This document shows, piece by piece, positions 47,734 through 55,354 of a stretch of 64,000 nucleotides of DNA (the stretch's first letter is position 1; every line of letters starts with the position of its first letter). The DNA lies in assembly GCF_009829925.1 (NCBI RefSeq), contig NZ_SNVJ01000007.1:122513-186512 (forward strand), in the 5' to 3' direction. Made by a program: the position numbers and the translations under genes. This DNA is from Teichococcus coralli (lineage in GTDB: Bacteria; Pseudomonadota; Alphaproteobacteria; Acetobacterales; Acetobacteraceae). Below the pieces are notes generated by a model that worked only from the letters and a program-made list of their open reading frames with translations, had not been told where the DNA came from and made no database searches.

Positions 47734-48550
47734 CTCATGTGCCTCATCCGTTCCAACGCGCCTTCACTCGGTTCATCCGTGGCTTCAACAGCGACGCCGC
47801 TTGGCCCGGCAGCGTGCCTTGTTCCAAGAAAATGCCGCCTGGAACGTCGCACCGGTACGCGCCGCGCGCCAAAGGCACCGTGATGCAGAACCATCTTGGA
47901 ACTCTCCTGCTCCATGACTCGATGGATGAGGCAGGAGAGGCGGCTGCGGCTGACGCTTCCGAACTCGACAAACCGTGGCGACGCGCCGCCTTGCCGCTGA
48001 GGCAGCCCTGCCATCCGCAGCCGGTTCCGCGCTTCCTCTCCGATAACGTCTTCGCCTGCCCGCCGTTGTACTGATTTTGACGAACCACATGCGAAGAAGA
48101 ACGGCGAAGCTGCTGCTGTTGACCAGGCTCGGGCGCGGTCGCAGCAGTTCCACAGCGGCGCGTCGCGGCTTCAAGAGCAGCAGAGGCCCGGCGGACACCT
48201 CTGGAAGCGACGAGCGATCGCCCTTCTACCAATGACGTTATCGTCATCTCATCGGCTGGAAGGAGCAACACAAAGGCATTTATCAGGCCTGCGACGTATC
48301 GCCCGCGGCGCTCGGCCGCTTAAGCCGGATTGGGAGTTTTCCCTGGATGGCACCAACAATTGCCGACGGGGGCGCAGAAAGGAGTTGCATCGTTGTGGCA
48401 AGCACTCCATCTATGCATAGTCAACTCGTTTGGTTCGGCCTGCTCTCCTTGCTCATGATCGAGCGCCGAGCCCGGTGTCCGTCTCCCCTCGAAGTTTGAT
48501 CCGTCTTGTGAAGTCGCAAGGCGGAATTTTGTTATGAACGGAACACGACC
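47734..48550. other. Gene-poor region upstream of csp
   Basis: 817 bp without a convincing gene. Open frames exist on both strands but have poor composition (many AGA/Ser/Arg codons) and no recognisable motif. The last 60 bp hold the csp leader. AT content is slightly higher than elsewhere. It may be eroded DNA. Confidence 0.5.
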
Positions 48551-48757
48551 ATGGCTATCGGCACTGTGAAATGGTTCAACGCCACCAAGGGCTTCGGTTT
48601 CATCCAGCCTGATGACGGCTCCAAGGACGTTTTCCTGCACATCTCGGACGTGCAGCGCGCCGGCATGCAGGAGCCCCGCGAGGGCGACAAGCTCGCTTAC
48701 GACCTCCAGCGCGGCCAGCAGGGCAAGGTTTCCGCCGGCAATCTGAAGCCGGCGTAA
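48551..48757 (+). CDS. cspA: Cold-shock-domain protein
   Basis: RNA/ssDNA-binding OB-fold protein of 68 residues. The RNP1 motif KGFGFI and RNP2 VFLHIS are both present (MAIGTVKWFNATKGFGFIQP start). Such proteins act as RNA chaperones in cold or general stress. GGAACACGACC lies before the ATG, without a strong Shine-Dalgarno. A perfect GC hairpin follows within 8 bp of the stop. Neighbours are other small stress-type proteins (49143, 49466), a grouping often seen in this lineage. Confidence 0.96.
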   Translation: MAIGTVKWFNATKGFGFIQPDDGSKDVFLHISDVQRAGMQEPREGDKLAYDLQRGQQGKVSAGNLKPA

Positions 48758-48764
48758 CAGATTT

Positions 48765-48794
48765 GCGGCGGGGCGGCCACGGTCGCCCCGCCGC
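48765..48794 (+). terminator. Hairpin terminator after csp
   Basis: GCGGCGGGGCG and CGCCCCGCCGC form a perfect 11-bp stem around GCCACGGT. No U-run follows, so Rho-assisted or hairpin-protected 3' end formation is as likely as intrinsic termination. Confidence 0.7.
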
Positions 48795-49142
48795 TCAGAA
48801 GCAGCCGGCATGCTCGCTGCGCTCGGGTTTTCGCCTGAGGGTGACTTGCGGGGAGCCAGCTGCCTTCACAAAGCACCCAGGAAGCCCGTGCCGACGCCCA
48901 ACCTGGCGCCGTCATGGAAATCAGCTTGAATCCACTATCTCCTCAAGCGCCAACAAGGCGCTTTGCAGCGGATGGTGCTGCCAGTTCCGCCCACCCCGTC
49001 TTCGCTGCCGAGCCCTCGGTACCTTCCGGCTGAGGCCGGAGGAAGACCGGTGGCTCGTTCTCGGTGTCTTCGGGTGACGAAAGAGCGATAAGGGCGCGGA
49101 CCACCTGATCCAGCAGCCCAAGTCATCTCACGAGGATTAACC
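48795..49142. other. Intergenic region between csp and the next small gene
   Basis: 348 bp. No gene seen. The last 15 bp carry ACGAGGATTAACC, the ribosome-binding region for the gene at 49143. Nothing else is recognised. Confidence 0.5.
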
Positions 49143-49355
49143 ATGCAGTCCCACCGCTTTTCCATCGGCCAGAACGTGCTGCTCTCCCTCGGAAAGTACG
49201 GCGGCAGCGCGCCAAACGGCACTTACACGGTTCTGCGGCTTCTCCCCAACGACGATGCTGATCGCGAGTACCGCGTGCGTCACCAGGATGACGGCCACGA
49301 GCGCGTCGTGCGCGAAAGCCAGATCCGTCCCGGGCCAGCCTCGTTCTTCCGCTGA
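49143..49355 (+). CDS. Conserved small protein of alphaproteobacteria (unknown function)
   Basis: Protein of 70 residues, HRFSIGQNVLLSLGKYGGSA then GTYTVLRLLPNDDADREYRV and HERVVRESQIRP. I recognise the pattern (F-x-I-G-Q-x-V, YxVxRLLP, ERVVRE) from many short hypothetical proteins in Rhizobiales and Rhodospirillales, but no function is known. Beta-rich, SH3-like folding is plausible. AGGA precedes the ATG. Neighbours are csp and a DUF3606 gene, suggesting a stress-linked cluster. Confidence 0.75.
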   Translation: MQSHRFSIGQNVLLSLGKYGGSAPNGTYTVLRLLPNDDADREYRVRHQDDGHERVVRESQIRPGPASFFR

Positions 49356-49465
49356 GGACACTGTTCCTCTCTCCGGCCATTGCCGGCCTATCGCATGGCA
49401 GCGACCCATCGCGCCCTGAGCCGGCCGCCCGCTCCTGGGAAGGCTCGAATGGCAGAAAGTACATC

Positions 49466-49654
49466 ATGCCCAAAAGCAAGACGAAACCCGATCCTACCTC
49501 AGCCGCCGAGACAGGTGCCGAAGAGGAGGTGGCCTACCTCGCGAAGCGCCATCGTGTGTCGCCCGCCATCGTGCAGGAGATTATCCGCCGCCTCGGCTCA
49601 AGCGAGCGGACGGCGGTCGAACGTGAGATCCGCAAGGGCATGATGCGCCGCTGA
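49466..49654 (+). CDS. DUF3606-like small protein
   Basis: Protein of 62 residues. After a charged, disordered start (MPKSKTKPDPTSAAETGAEE) it has VAYLAKRHRVSPAIVQEIIR then RLGSSERTAVEREIRKGMMR, the helix-turn-helix-like DUF3606 pattern (Val-Ser-Pro turn, Gly in the second turn). Members are short stress-associated proteins of unknown role. Weak Shine-Dalgarno. Confidence is moderate because of its length. Confidence 0.65.
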   Translation: MPKSKTKPDPTSAAETGAEEEVAYLAKRHRVSPAIVQEIIRRLGSSERTAVEREIRKGMMRR

Positions 49655-50056
49655 TCCAGCGTGCGCGGCGCAGGCTGAGCCACCAGCCGCCGCGGGGTGG
49701 AGCATGGCCGCGTCATGACACGCCGCCGCAGCCAGAGGCAGGATCTGTCAGGGGTGTTGTGATCGGGCAGCCGTGGGAGCGGGTGAGCGACAACGCCTTT
49801 CGCTGCGAGCGAGCCGTCGAGGATATGTCGGCCCAGCGCCTGGGTTGGCGACGCGGCGCGTAGCGTACCCAGAACAAGCAATACGTCCCGCTCGGGCAGC
49901 AGATTGCCGGCGATGCGACCTCCTCCACAGTGGCGTGGCCTCGGATGCTCGAGGACTGCCGCGGCCTGTCCGGCCACCGTCAACGGCGGCCGGCACGATC
50001 ACAGAGACCCGCGCCCCTCTCACGGCACCTCCGAAGCTCTGCTCCCCTTCAGCACC
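49655..50056. other. Gene-poor stretch before repeat copy C
   Basis: 402 bp. A minus-strand frame (through 49983) reads LLPERDVLLVLGTLRAASPT and similar, but I see no family match, ribosome-binding site or conserved motif. Treated as non-coding. Confidence 0.45.
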
Positions 50057-50109
50057 CTAGAGCAGATCCCGTTCCGATGGCATCATCGGGACGGGTGAAC
50101 ATGCTCTAG
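50057..50109 (+). repeat. Dispersed CTAG-bounded palindromic repeat, copy C (53-bp short form)
   Basis: CTAGAGCAGATCCCGTTCCG at the left and GAACATGCTCTAG at the right. Only module 1 is present: CCCGTTCCGA and TCGGGACGGG arms inside an AGAGCA/TGCTCT outer pair. Copies A, B and D carry a second module in place of the last CTAG, so C shows the minimal unit. Confidence 0.9.
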
Positions 50110-50436
50110 CCGCCTGCGCGCTGGAGGCGCTTGGCGAGGGCGAGGTGGAGGGGATTTCGGAGATCCGGAAGGCGCGCACCGCGGCATTCCGGTTCGCGAC
50201 CTTTGATGCGGCGCTCTCGGTTCCTGCCCTGCCGATCCAGGATGCGATCGGCAGGGCACGTTCTCGCACCGCGACCACCATCGGCTTCGTCCGCTTCGCC
50301 CTCTTCCTGCCGAAGCCTGGAGGCGGGGCGCCGGCGTGGTCACCCGTCTTCCGCCGCTGCCCGCTCTGCAGCCCAGCTCCTCCGCGCGGCCCCGGGGATC
50401 ACCGCGCAGTCCGGCCATTCGGCCGGACCCCAGGGA
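50110..50436. other. Possible truncated gene tail after repeat copy C
   Basis: Directly after the repeat a plus-strand frame reads LEALGEGEVEGISEIRKART then AAFRFATFDAALSVPALPIQ, which looks protein-like for about 70 residues and then degenerates. It has no start and no family match that I recognise. It could be a gene remnant cut by the repeat. Confidence 0.3.
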
Positions 50437-51735
50437 TCATCTCGCGCCGGCGCCGCCGTGCGGATGGTCCAGAAAGAAGCGGAGCATCTCGCGCGAGGCG
50501 TCAGGTCCGCGCGGGTCGGTGTAGGAGCCGGCGGGGCTGCCGCCGGACCAGGCATGGCCACCGCCATGGATGAGCCACTGCTCCAGCACGGGCCGCCCTT
50601 CGGCATCGGCCTGGATGGTCCGGGTATAGGCATGCCCGCCCGCCACCTGGCCACGCTGGACCTCCGTCCGGAGAGCGGTGGAGGCGGCAGCGCCCGACTG
50701 CGCGATGACCTGGTCACCGTTGCGGGGGTGCACCGTGGCATCCCGGTCGGCGTGGAACACAATGGTCGGAACCACCCCTTGCGGCTTTCCTGAACAGGGA
50801 AGCGCACCGGGCGCGCCCTGCCGCATGGCGGAAAAGGCGGAAGAAAGGTCGCGCGCCGCGCCGCAGGCCAGGCCGGAATGCACTCCAACCGCCGCGTAAA
50901 GCTCAGGATAGGCCTGCCCCATGATCGCCGCCGCCGCTCCACCGGCCGACAGCCCGGCGACATGAACATGCCGAGGCTCTACGGCATGGTCGCGCATGAT
51001 CTGCCGCGTCATGCCCGCGATCAACGCGGGCTCCCCGTGACCGCGCTTCTGGTCGGCGGGACTGAACCAGTTCCAGCATTTCTGCGCATTGGCGGAACTT
51101 GGTTGGGCTGGATACAGAACAAGGAAGCCATGTTCCTCGGCGAGCGTATTCATGCGCGTGCCGGCAGCGAAATCGTCCGGCGACTGGGTGCACCCGTGCA
51201 GCATGACGATCAGTGGCGCCGGTTCGCCGCGATGCGTGCTGGGGATGTACAACTTGTAGGAGCGGCTTCCGGCCTCGGCGGTAAAGGTTCCCGCCATGAA
51301 CTGCGCTCCCTCGGGAAGGCGTGCCCGTGCATGCGTCGGCGCTCGCCGCATCGCATCCGGTTTTCCCGCCAAGCCGCCCGCGTCGAGCCCGGCCAGAATG
51401 CCGCGTAACGCGCCCGGCGCCTGCGGTGCCACGCTCCCATGCAGGTCGCCGGCCACCTGCCAGGGGCTGGCGCGCGCCTCTTCGGGCCGGCCCCGGTGGA
51501 CGACCTCGCCGGGATCGACCATCTCGCCGGCTTCCGGTTCGACGTCGATGATGCGTGGCCGCTGAGTTCCGGGAGGCATCCCGTTTCTGGCAAGCTGCGG
51601 CGCCTCGAACGTCTCTGCGGCTGATGGCGGCATGCCGCGAAGCCGGCGCTGCAGGAGCGCGGTGGCCTCGGCGAGGCGGCCCTCGCGAGTGAGGCGGGTC
51701 GCCTCGGCCATGTCGGGGAGCGGCGCGGTGTTCAT
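50437..51735 (-). CDS. PHB-depolymerase-family esterase
   Basis: Alpha/beta hydrolase of 432 residues of the LpqC/PhaZ-like group. Oxyanion segment PLIVMLHGCTQSPDDFA, nucleophile in HVAGLSAGGAAA (lipase box GLSAG), and active-site His in GGGHAWSGG. No signal peptide is visible from ATG 51735; the first 160 residues are a non-catalytic region with a helix (MAEATRLTREGRLAEATALL) often seen in homologues. Homologues hydrolyse polyhydroxyalkanoate or feruloyl esters; here unproven. A CopG gene lies upstream on the same strand, a pairing I recall from related genomes, separated here by a MITE. Confidence 0.88.
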   Translation of the reverse strand: MNTAPLPDMAEATRLTREGRLAEATALLQRRLRGMPPSAAETFEAPQLARNGMPPGTQRPRIIDVEPEAGEMVDPGEVVHRGRPEEARASPWQVAGDLHGSVAPQAPGALRGILAGLDAGGLAGKPDAMRRAPTHARARLPEGAQFMAGTFTAEAGSRSYKLYIPSTHRGEPAPLIVMLHGCTQSPDDFAAGTRMNTLAEEHGFLVLYPAQPSSANAQKCWNWFSPADQKRGHGEPALIAGMTRQIMRDHAVEPRHVHVAGLSAGGAAAAIMGQAYPELYAAVGVHSGLACGAARDLSSAFSAMRQGAPGALPCSGKPQGVVPTIVFHADRDATVHPRNGDQVIAQSGAAASTALRTEVQRGQVAGGHAYTRTIQADAEGRPVLEQWLIHGGGHAWSGGSPAGSYTDPRGPDASREMLRFFLDHPHGGAGAR

Positions 51736-51874
51736 GTGCGGATCTTTCGATTTTCGGGAGCGCGCAGCCTTGCCCCATGGGCAGGTCCGACCCGCAGCCC
51801 GGCTGGACCTCCCAGGGGTGTCGGCGCATGGCGCCGATCCGGGATTCTGGTGCAGCAACGATGGAGAACACTCA

Positions 51875-52033
51875 GAGCCCGTTCGAGAATGGGGCGGCGG
51901 CGGGCTGGCGAGACCTTCTTGTGCCGGGCGGGACGATCCGCGGACCCGATGCGGAGCATCGGGGCAAGGGTCTGACGCCCCCGGCGCGGAGACGATCCGC
52001 CAGGCCGAGCCGCAGCCATTCTCAAACGGGCTC
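51875..52033. mobile_element. 159-bp MITE, IS5/IS1031-like, with TCA target duplication
   Basis: Terminal inverted repeats GAGCCCGTTCGAGAATGG (left) and CCATTCTCAAACGGGCTC (right) match at 17 of 18 positions. They are flanked by direct repeats TCA at 51872-51874 and 52034-52036. The inside has no coding frame. TNA target duplications and GAG-type ends are what I recall for the IS1031 subgroup of IS5, first seen in Acetobacter. The right TCA is the complement of the CopG TGA stop. Confidence 0.8.
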
Positions 52034-52456
52034 TCAGCGGGTGCGGTCGGCGAGGGCCGCCTTCACGGCGGCGCTGGCCTGCAGCGCGCCCAGGACGGAC
52101 ACCGATGCGATCGTGGCGCGGGCGAGTTCGGGCGAGACATCCGCCGCAATGCTGGCGAGGCCCAGCACCCGGATATGGAGTGTTTGCCCCGCTTCCTGCG
52201 CCGCCTCGAGGTCCTCGCGGCTGTAGTGCCGCAGGCCTAGGTCGAGACTTTTCCGCGCAACGGACAGCCTCGCCGCATCGGCATGCCGCTCGATCTGGTT
52301 ACGGATCGCGGTGCGGATGAAGTCGGTGCGGTTCGAGTAGAAGCCGTCCTGCACCAGCAGGTCGATATGGCCGAGATCAACATAGCCGAGATTGATCGTG
52401 ACCTTCTCGGTGTCACCGCCGGCCCGGGGCCGCAGTTCGTGAAGGGTGCTCGCCAT
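52034..52456 (-). CDS. CopG-family ribbon-helix-helix protein
   Basis: DNA-binding protein of 140 residues. The RHH module reads EKVTINLGYVDLGHIDLLVQ then DGFYSNRTDFIRTAIRNQIE, followed by a C-terminal helical part with LASIAADVSPELARATIASV. The ATG at 52456 follows GAGG-rich sequence. In related bacteria such a regulator sits beside a PHB-depolymerase-like gene, as here. Its stop TGA coincides with the target duplication of the MITE, so the protein end is intact. It may act on PHA-related genes, which is inference. Confidence 0.85.
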   Translation of the reverse strand: MASTLHELRPRAGGDTEKVTINLGYVDLGHIDLLVQDGFYSNRTDFIRTAIRNQIERHADAARLSVARKSLDLGLRHYSREDLEAAQEAGQTLHIRVLGLASIAADVSPELARATIASVSVLGALQASAAVKAALADRTR

Positions 52457-53091
52457 CCTCGGGACATCCTCTCGCCATCCACCTGGATGGTATGTGGAGG
52501 TTCGACCAGGAACTTCAAGCCCGGTCAGGAGGGCAGCAGACCGCTTCCCGCAGCGGCTTGCCGCCTCGGCGACATGCCATGAGGGTGCCAGAGCTGTTGT
52601 GCAGGGCGCTGCGCCCCCTCGGTCCACATCCGGCCGGGATCGTGCTCCGGCGCTTGGTGGAGGCGCGACGGTTCCGGCGGGCCGGATCCCGGAGCGGGTG
52701 CATGGCCCTCCCTCCTCGCTGAACCCCGCCATGGCCGCGGCGACATATCGCGCCCACCGCCAGGTCTGTGGAAGCCGCTTGATTGATGCTGCGCGCCGCC
52801 TCCACCGGCGGGCCAAACTGCATCTTTCCGGCGGCCGTCACGGCTTCGCCGCCCGCCTGCATTCGCGGCGCGGCGAAAACAGGCGTGCGGCGCCACAGCT
52901 CGCACCAGCGCAACCCGGATCTTCGCCGGCGAAGCTGCACGGGCAGGCTGGCAGGCCGTCGGCATCTCCCTCCAACAGCAGGACAGGCGCCTCGGGATGA
53001 TGGCGGGAACTGCCCCCGCCCCCGTTCCTCAAGCCGCTCCGTCAGCCAACTTCCCCCCTCCCCCTGTGGCGGCCGGCCTTGCCTCAAGCAG
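52457..53091. other. Gene-poor region between CopG and the enolase-superfamily gene
   Basis: 635 bp, GC-rich, with open frames on several strands but none with motifs, ribosome-binding site or conserved look. Its left end should carry the CopG promoter (minus strand). I see nothing else in it. Confidence 0.5.
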
Positions 53092-54180
53092 TCAAGCCCG
53101 GATGGCCTGGAGCGCCTTCCAGTCGAACTCGATCCCGTGTCCCGGCCGGTCCGGCGCGACCGCGAAACCCTCTTCGATTCGCAACGGCTCGGCGATGTAG
53201 CGATCAAGCCCGAAACCGTGAGCTTCAAGGTAGGAACGGTTCGGCGCCGCGGCGAGCAGGTGGACCGTGACGTCGTGCGCGCCGTGCGAGGTAACTGGCA
53301 GGTTGTAGGCCTCGGCCAGGTGCGCGATCTTCATGAAGGGCGTCACGCCGCCGCAGTTGGTGACGTCCGGCTCCGGATAGGTGACGCCGCCAGCGGCGAT
53401 CAGTTGCTTGAACTCCCACAGCGTGCGCAGGTTCTCGCCGGCGGCGATCGGCAGGCCGCCCTCGCGCACCACGCGCACCTGCCCGGCCACGTCGTCGGGA
53501 ATAACCGGCTCCTCCAGCCAGGCCGGGGCGTAGGGCTGGAAGGCGCGGGCTGCCCGGATCGCCTCGTCGGCGCTCCACTTCATGTTGGCGTCCACCATCA
53601 GGGGAAAACCCTCACCGAGGTGCTCGCGCATGGCCCTGACGCGCTCGACATCCTCGGCAAGCCGCTTGCGCCCCACCTTCATCTTGATCGCGCGAAAGCC
53701 CTTCCTGAGATTGTCGTCGGTCTGCCGCAGCAACTTGTCGAGCGGAAAGTCGAGATCGATGCCGCCGGCGTAGCACGGCACGCGCGGGTCATAGCCACCG
53801 AGCAGCTTCCAGAGTGGCTGCCCGAGCCGCCTGGCCTTGAGGTCCCACAGCGCCATGTCCAGCGCCGACTGGGCAAGGACGGTGGGGCCGCCCCGGCCAC
53901 CATAATGCTGCCCCCACCAGACCCTTTGCCAAAGCAGCTCGATCCGGTCCGCATCCTGCCCGACCATCTGTTCGGGGATGTCGCGTGTCAGGATCGCGTC
54001 GATCGCCGCGCCGTTGCGGCCGACGGTGAAAGTGTAGCCGACGCCCTCGGCTCCGTCGGCATCCCGCAGACGAACAGTGTTGAGCTCGAAGGCCAGCATG
54101 TCGCCATGCGTGCTGTCGCTCAAGGTGACCTCAAGCGGAACACGATAATAGCCGGCCTCCATCGAAACGACGTTTGGCAT
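53092..54180 (-). CDS. Mandelate-racemase-subgroup enolase superfamily enzyme
   Basis: Mg-dependent acid-sugar dehydratase or racemase of 362 residues. The KxK catalytic base is Lys166/Lys168 (IKMKVG), the metal ligands are Asp197 (VDAN), Glu223 (LEEP) and Glu249 (AGEN), and the His base is His299 (TSHG), with Asp272 as its partner. All active-site positions of the mandelate racemase subgroup are present. The exact substrate (galactarate, talarate, rhamnonate and others) cannot be told. No transporter or sugar-acid gene is adjacent, and the gene stands alone. Confidence 0.9.
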   Translation of the reverse strand: MPNVVSMEAGYYRVPLEVTLSDSTHGDMLAFELNTVRLRDADGAEGVGYTFTVGRNGAAIDAILTRDIPEQMVGQDADRIELLWQRVWWGQHYGGRGGPTVLAQSALDMALWDLKARRLGQPLWKLLGGYDPRVPCYAGGIDLDFPLDKLLRQTDDNLRKGFRAIKMKVGRKRLAEDVERVRAMREHLGEGFPLMVDANMKWSADEAIRAARAFQPYAPAWLEEPVIPDDVAGQVRVVREGGLPIAAGENLRTLWEFKQLIAAGGVTYPEPDVTNCGGVTPFMKIAHLAEAYNLPVTSHGAHDVTVHLLAAAPNRSYLEAHGFGLDRYIAEPLRIEEGFAVAPDRPGHGIEFDWKALQAIRA

Positions 54181-54384
54181 GACGCTCCTCCATTCTTCGC
54201 CGATTTACGGCTCCGGTTCTGGCCGACCATATTATGCTTTCATCGGCCTGTAATCGCCTGCCTGCCCCTGCCCCTTTTCGCATGAAGGCCCAGTCCTTCA
54301 GGGCCCGCGGTGCCGGTGGGCTCCGGCAGCGCGCGCGTCCGGAACGCCTTGACCGGCAGCCCTTCGGCGGCCGGGCGCTGGTGG

Positions 54385-54712
54385 TCGCGCAGGGCTGTCG
54401 GGCCCGCCATCAAGGTTGAGGCGGTGGCCGCAAGCGAGTCTGGACCATCCCGGCGGACCCAGCCCGCCGGAGAATATGGCCTTCAACCCATGCATCGACG
54501 CCCACGACGCCATGCCGGACGGCGGCGAGCCAGCCGGCGCGACGGCCAACCGCCGACTGGAGCCGGATGAGACCCAGGAGCGCGCGCTGTCAGCCGGTCG
54601 GTACGTCTGCCTCAGCGTCAGCGACACCGGTCCCGGCATGTCGCCGGAAGGGATGGCCAGTGCGCTCGATCCCTCTTTCAAGGCGAAGCCGACCAGCCAG
54701 CGCACCATGGTC
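54385..54712 (+). pseudogene. Decayed histidine-kinase ATPase domain, paralogous to the kinase at 56854
   Basis: Fragments resemble the intact kinase: AVGPAIKVEA versus AIGPAIALEM, then in a different frame ENMAFNPCIDAHDAMPDGG versus ENALLNLCINARDAMPDGG, then YVCLSVSDTGPGMSPEG versus YVSLSVTDTGTGMSPEV, and ASALDPSFKAKP versus ERAFDPFFTTKP. A frameshift lies near 54450-54480, and the G2 box is lost. The N box and G1 box are still readable, so decay may be recent. Confidence 0.8.
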
Positions 54713-55354
54713 ACCACCCTCCAGCCGCGCCACCTCAGCGCTGACGAAGCGGCGTCGCCGCCGGACAGGCATGATCGCGCTCGGCAGGTACCCCCGTCGG
54801 AAAGCAGGCGGCGCCGCGCACTGCGCCCGCCTCGGTCCGGGCGCACAGCGCAGCGGCGGCCTCGTCCCTGGGCGCATCCGCCCGCCGCAGCAACCCAGCG
54901 GCTTCCAGATCGGCCGCGTCCCCGGCCGGCCATCACGGGGCGGAGGCAGATGAGCGGCACCTCGACGCTTTCGCCATTGTGAACTGTTAAGCAGTGCCTT
55001 ACATCCGTGAGCATGAGCCGCGTGCCGCCTGCCCCGCGTAGTCCGGCTACCCCACTTTGCCCCTCGCTGCGTGACCGGATCCTGCCTGCGCTGGGGCTCG
55101 CGGCAAGCCAGGCAGTTCTCGACCGCGCGACCCTGTGGCAACCCCTGCACCGCATTCTCGCCGGCCGTGGCGCCCTCACCCTGGAGAGGGGGGGGCTGCG
55201 GCTGGAACGCTGCTGCGGGGCTTCCCTCGCCTGCCGGCGAAGGGGGCAGCAAAACCGCGCCTTACCGCGGGTTTGGAAAGCGCCGGCGTGCCGGCTGGCC
55301 AGCCGTCCTCAGCACCCTCCCCGCATGCCGTCCTGGTCCAGATCGGAGCGCCCC
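54713..55354. other. Gene-poor region before the KaiC-like gene
   Basis: 642 bp. Probably a mixture of further kinase decay and promoter DNA for the KaiC-like operon. No ORF with motifs is visible. A GGAG precedes ATG 55355. Confidence 0.5.

Noticed and set aside
48089..48235. Small frame MRRRTAKLLLLTRLGRGRSS and onwards
   Set aside because: Basic, low-complexity, AGA codons atypical for the window, no ribosome-binding site, no neighbour logic.
47744..48271. Minus-strand 175-codon frame upstream of csp
   Set aside because: Low-complexity Ala/Arg/Ser content, no motif, and the region has no other sign of coding.
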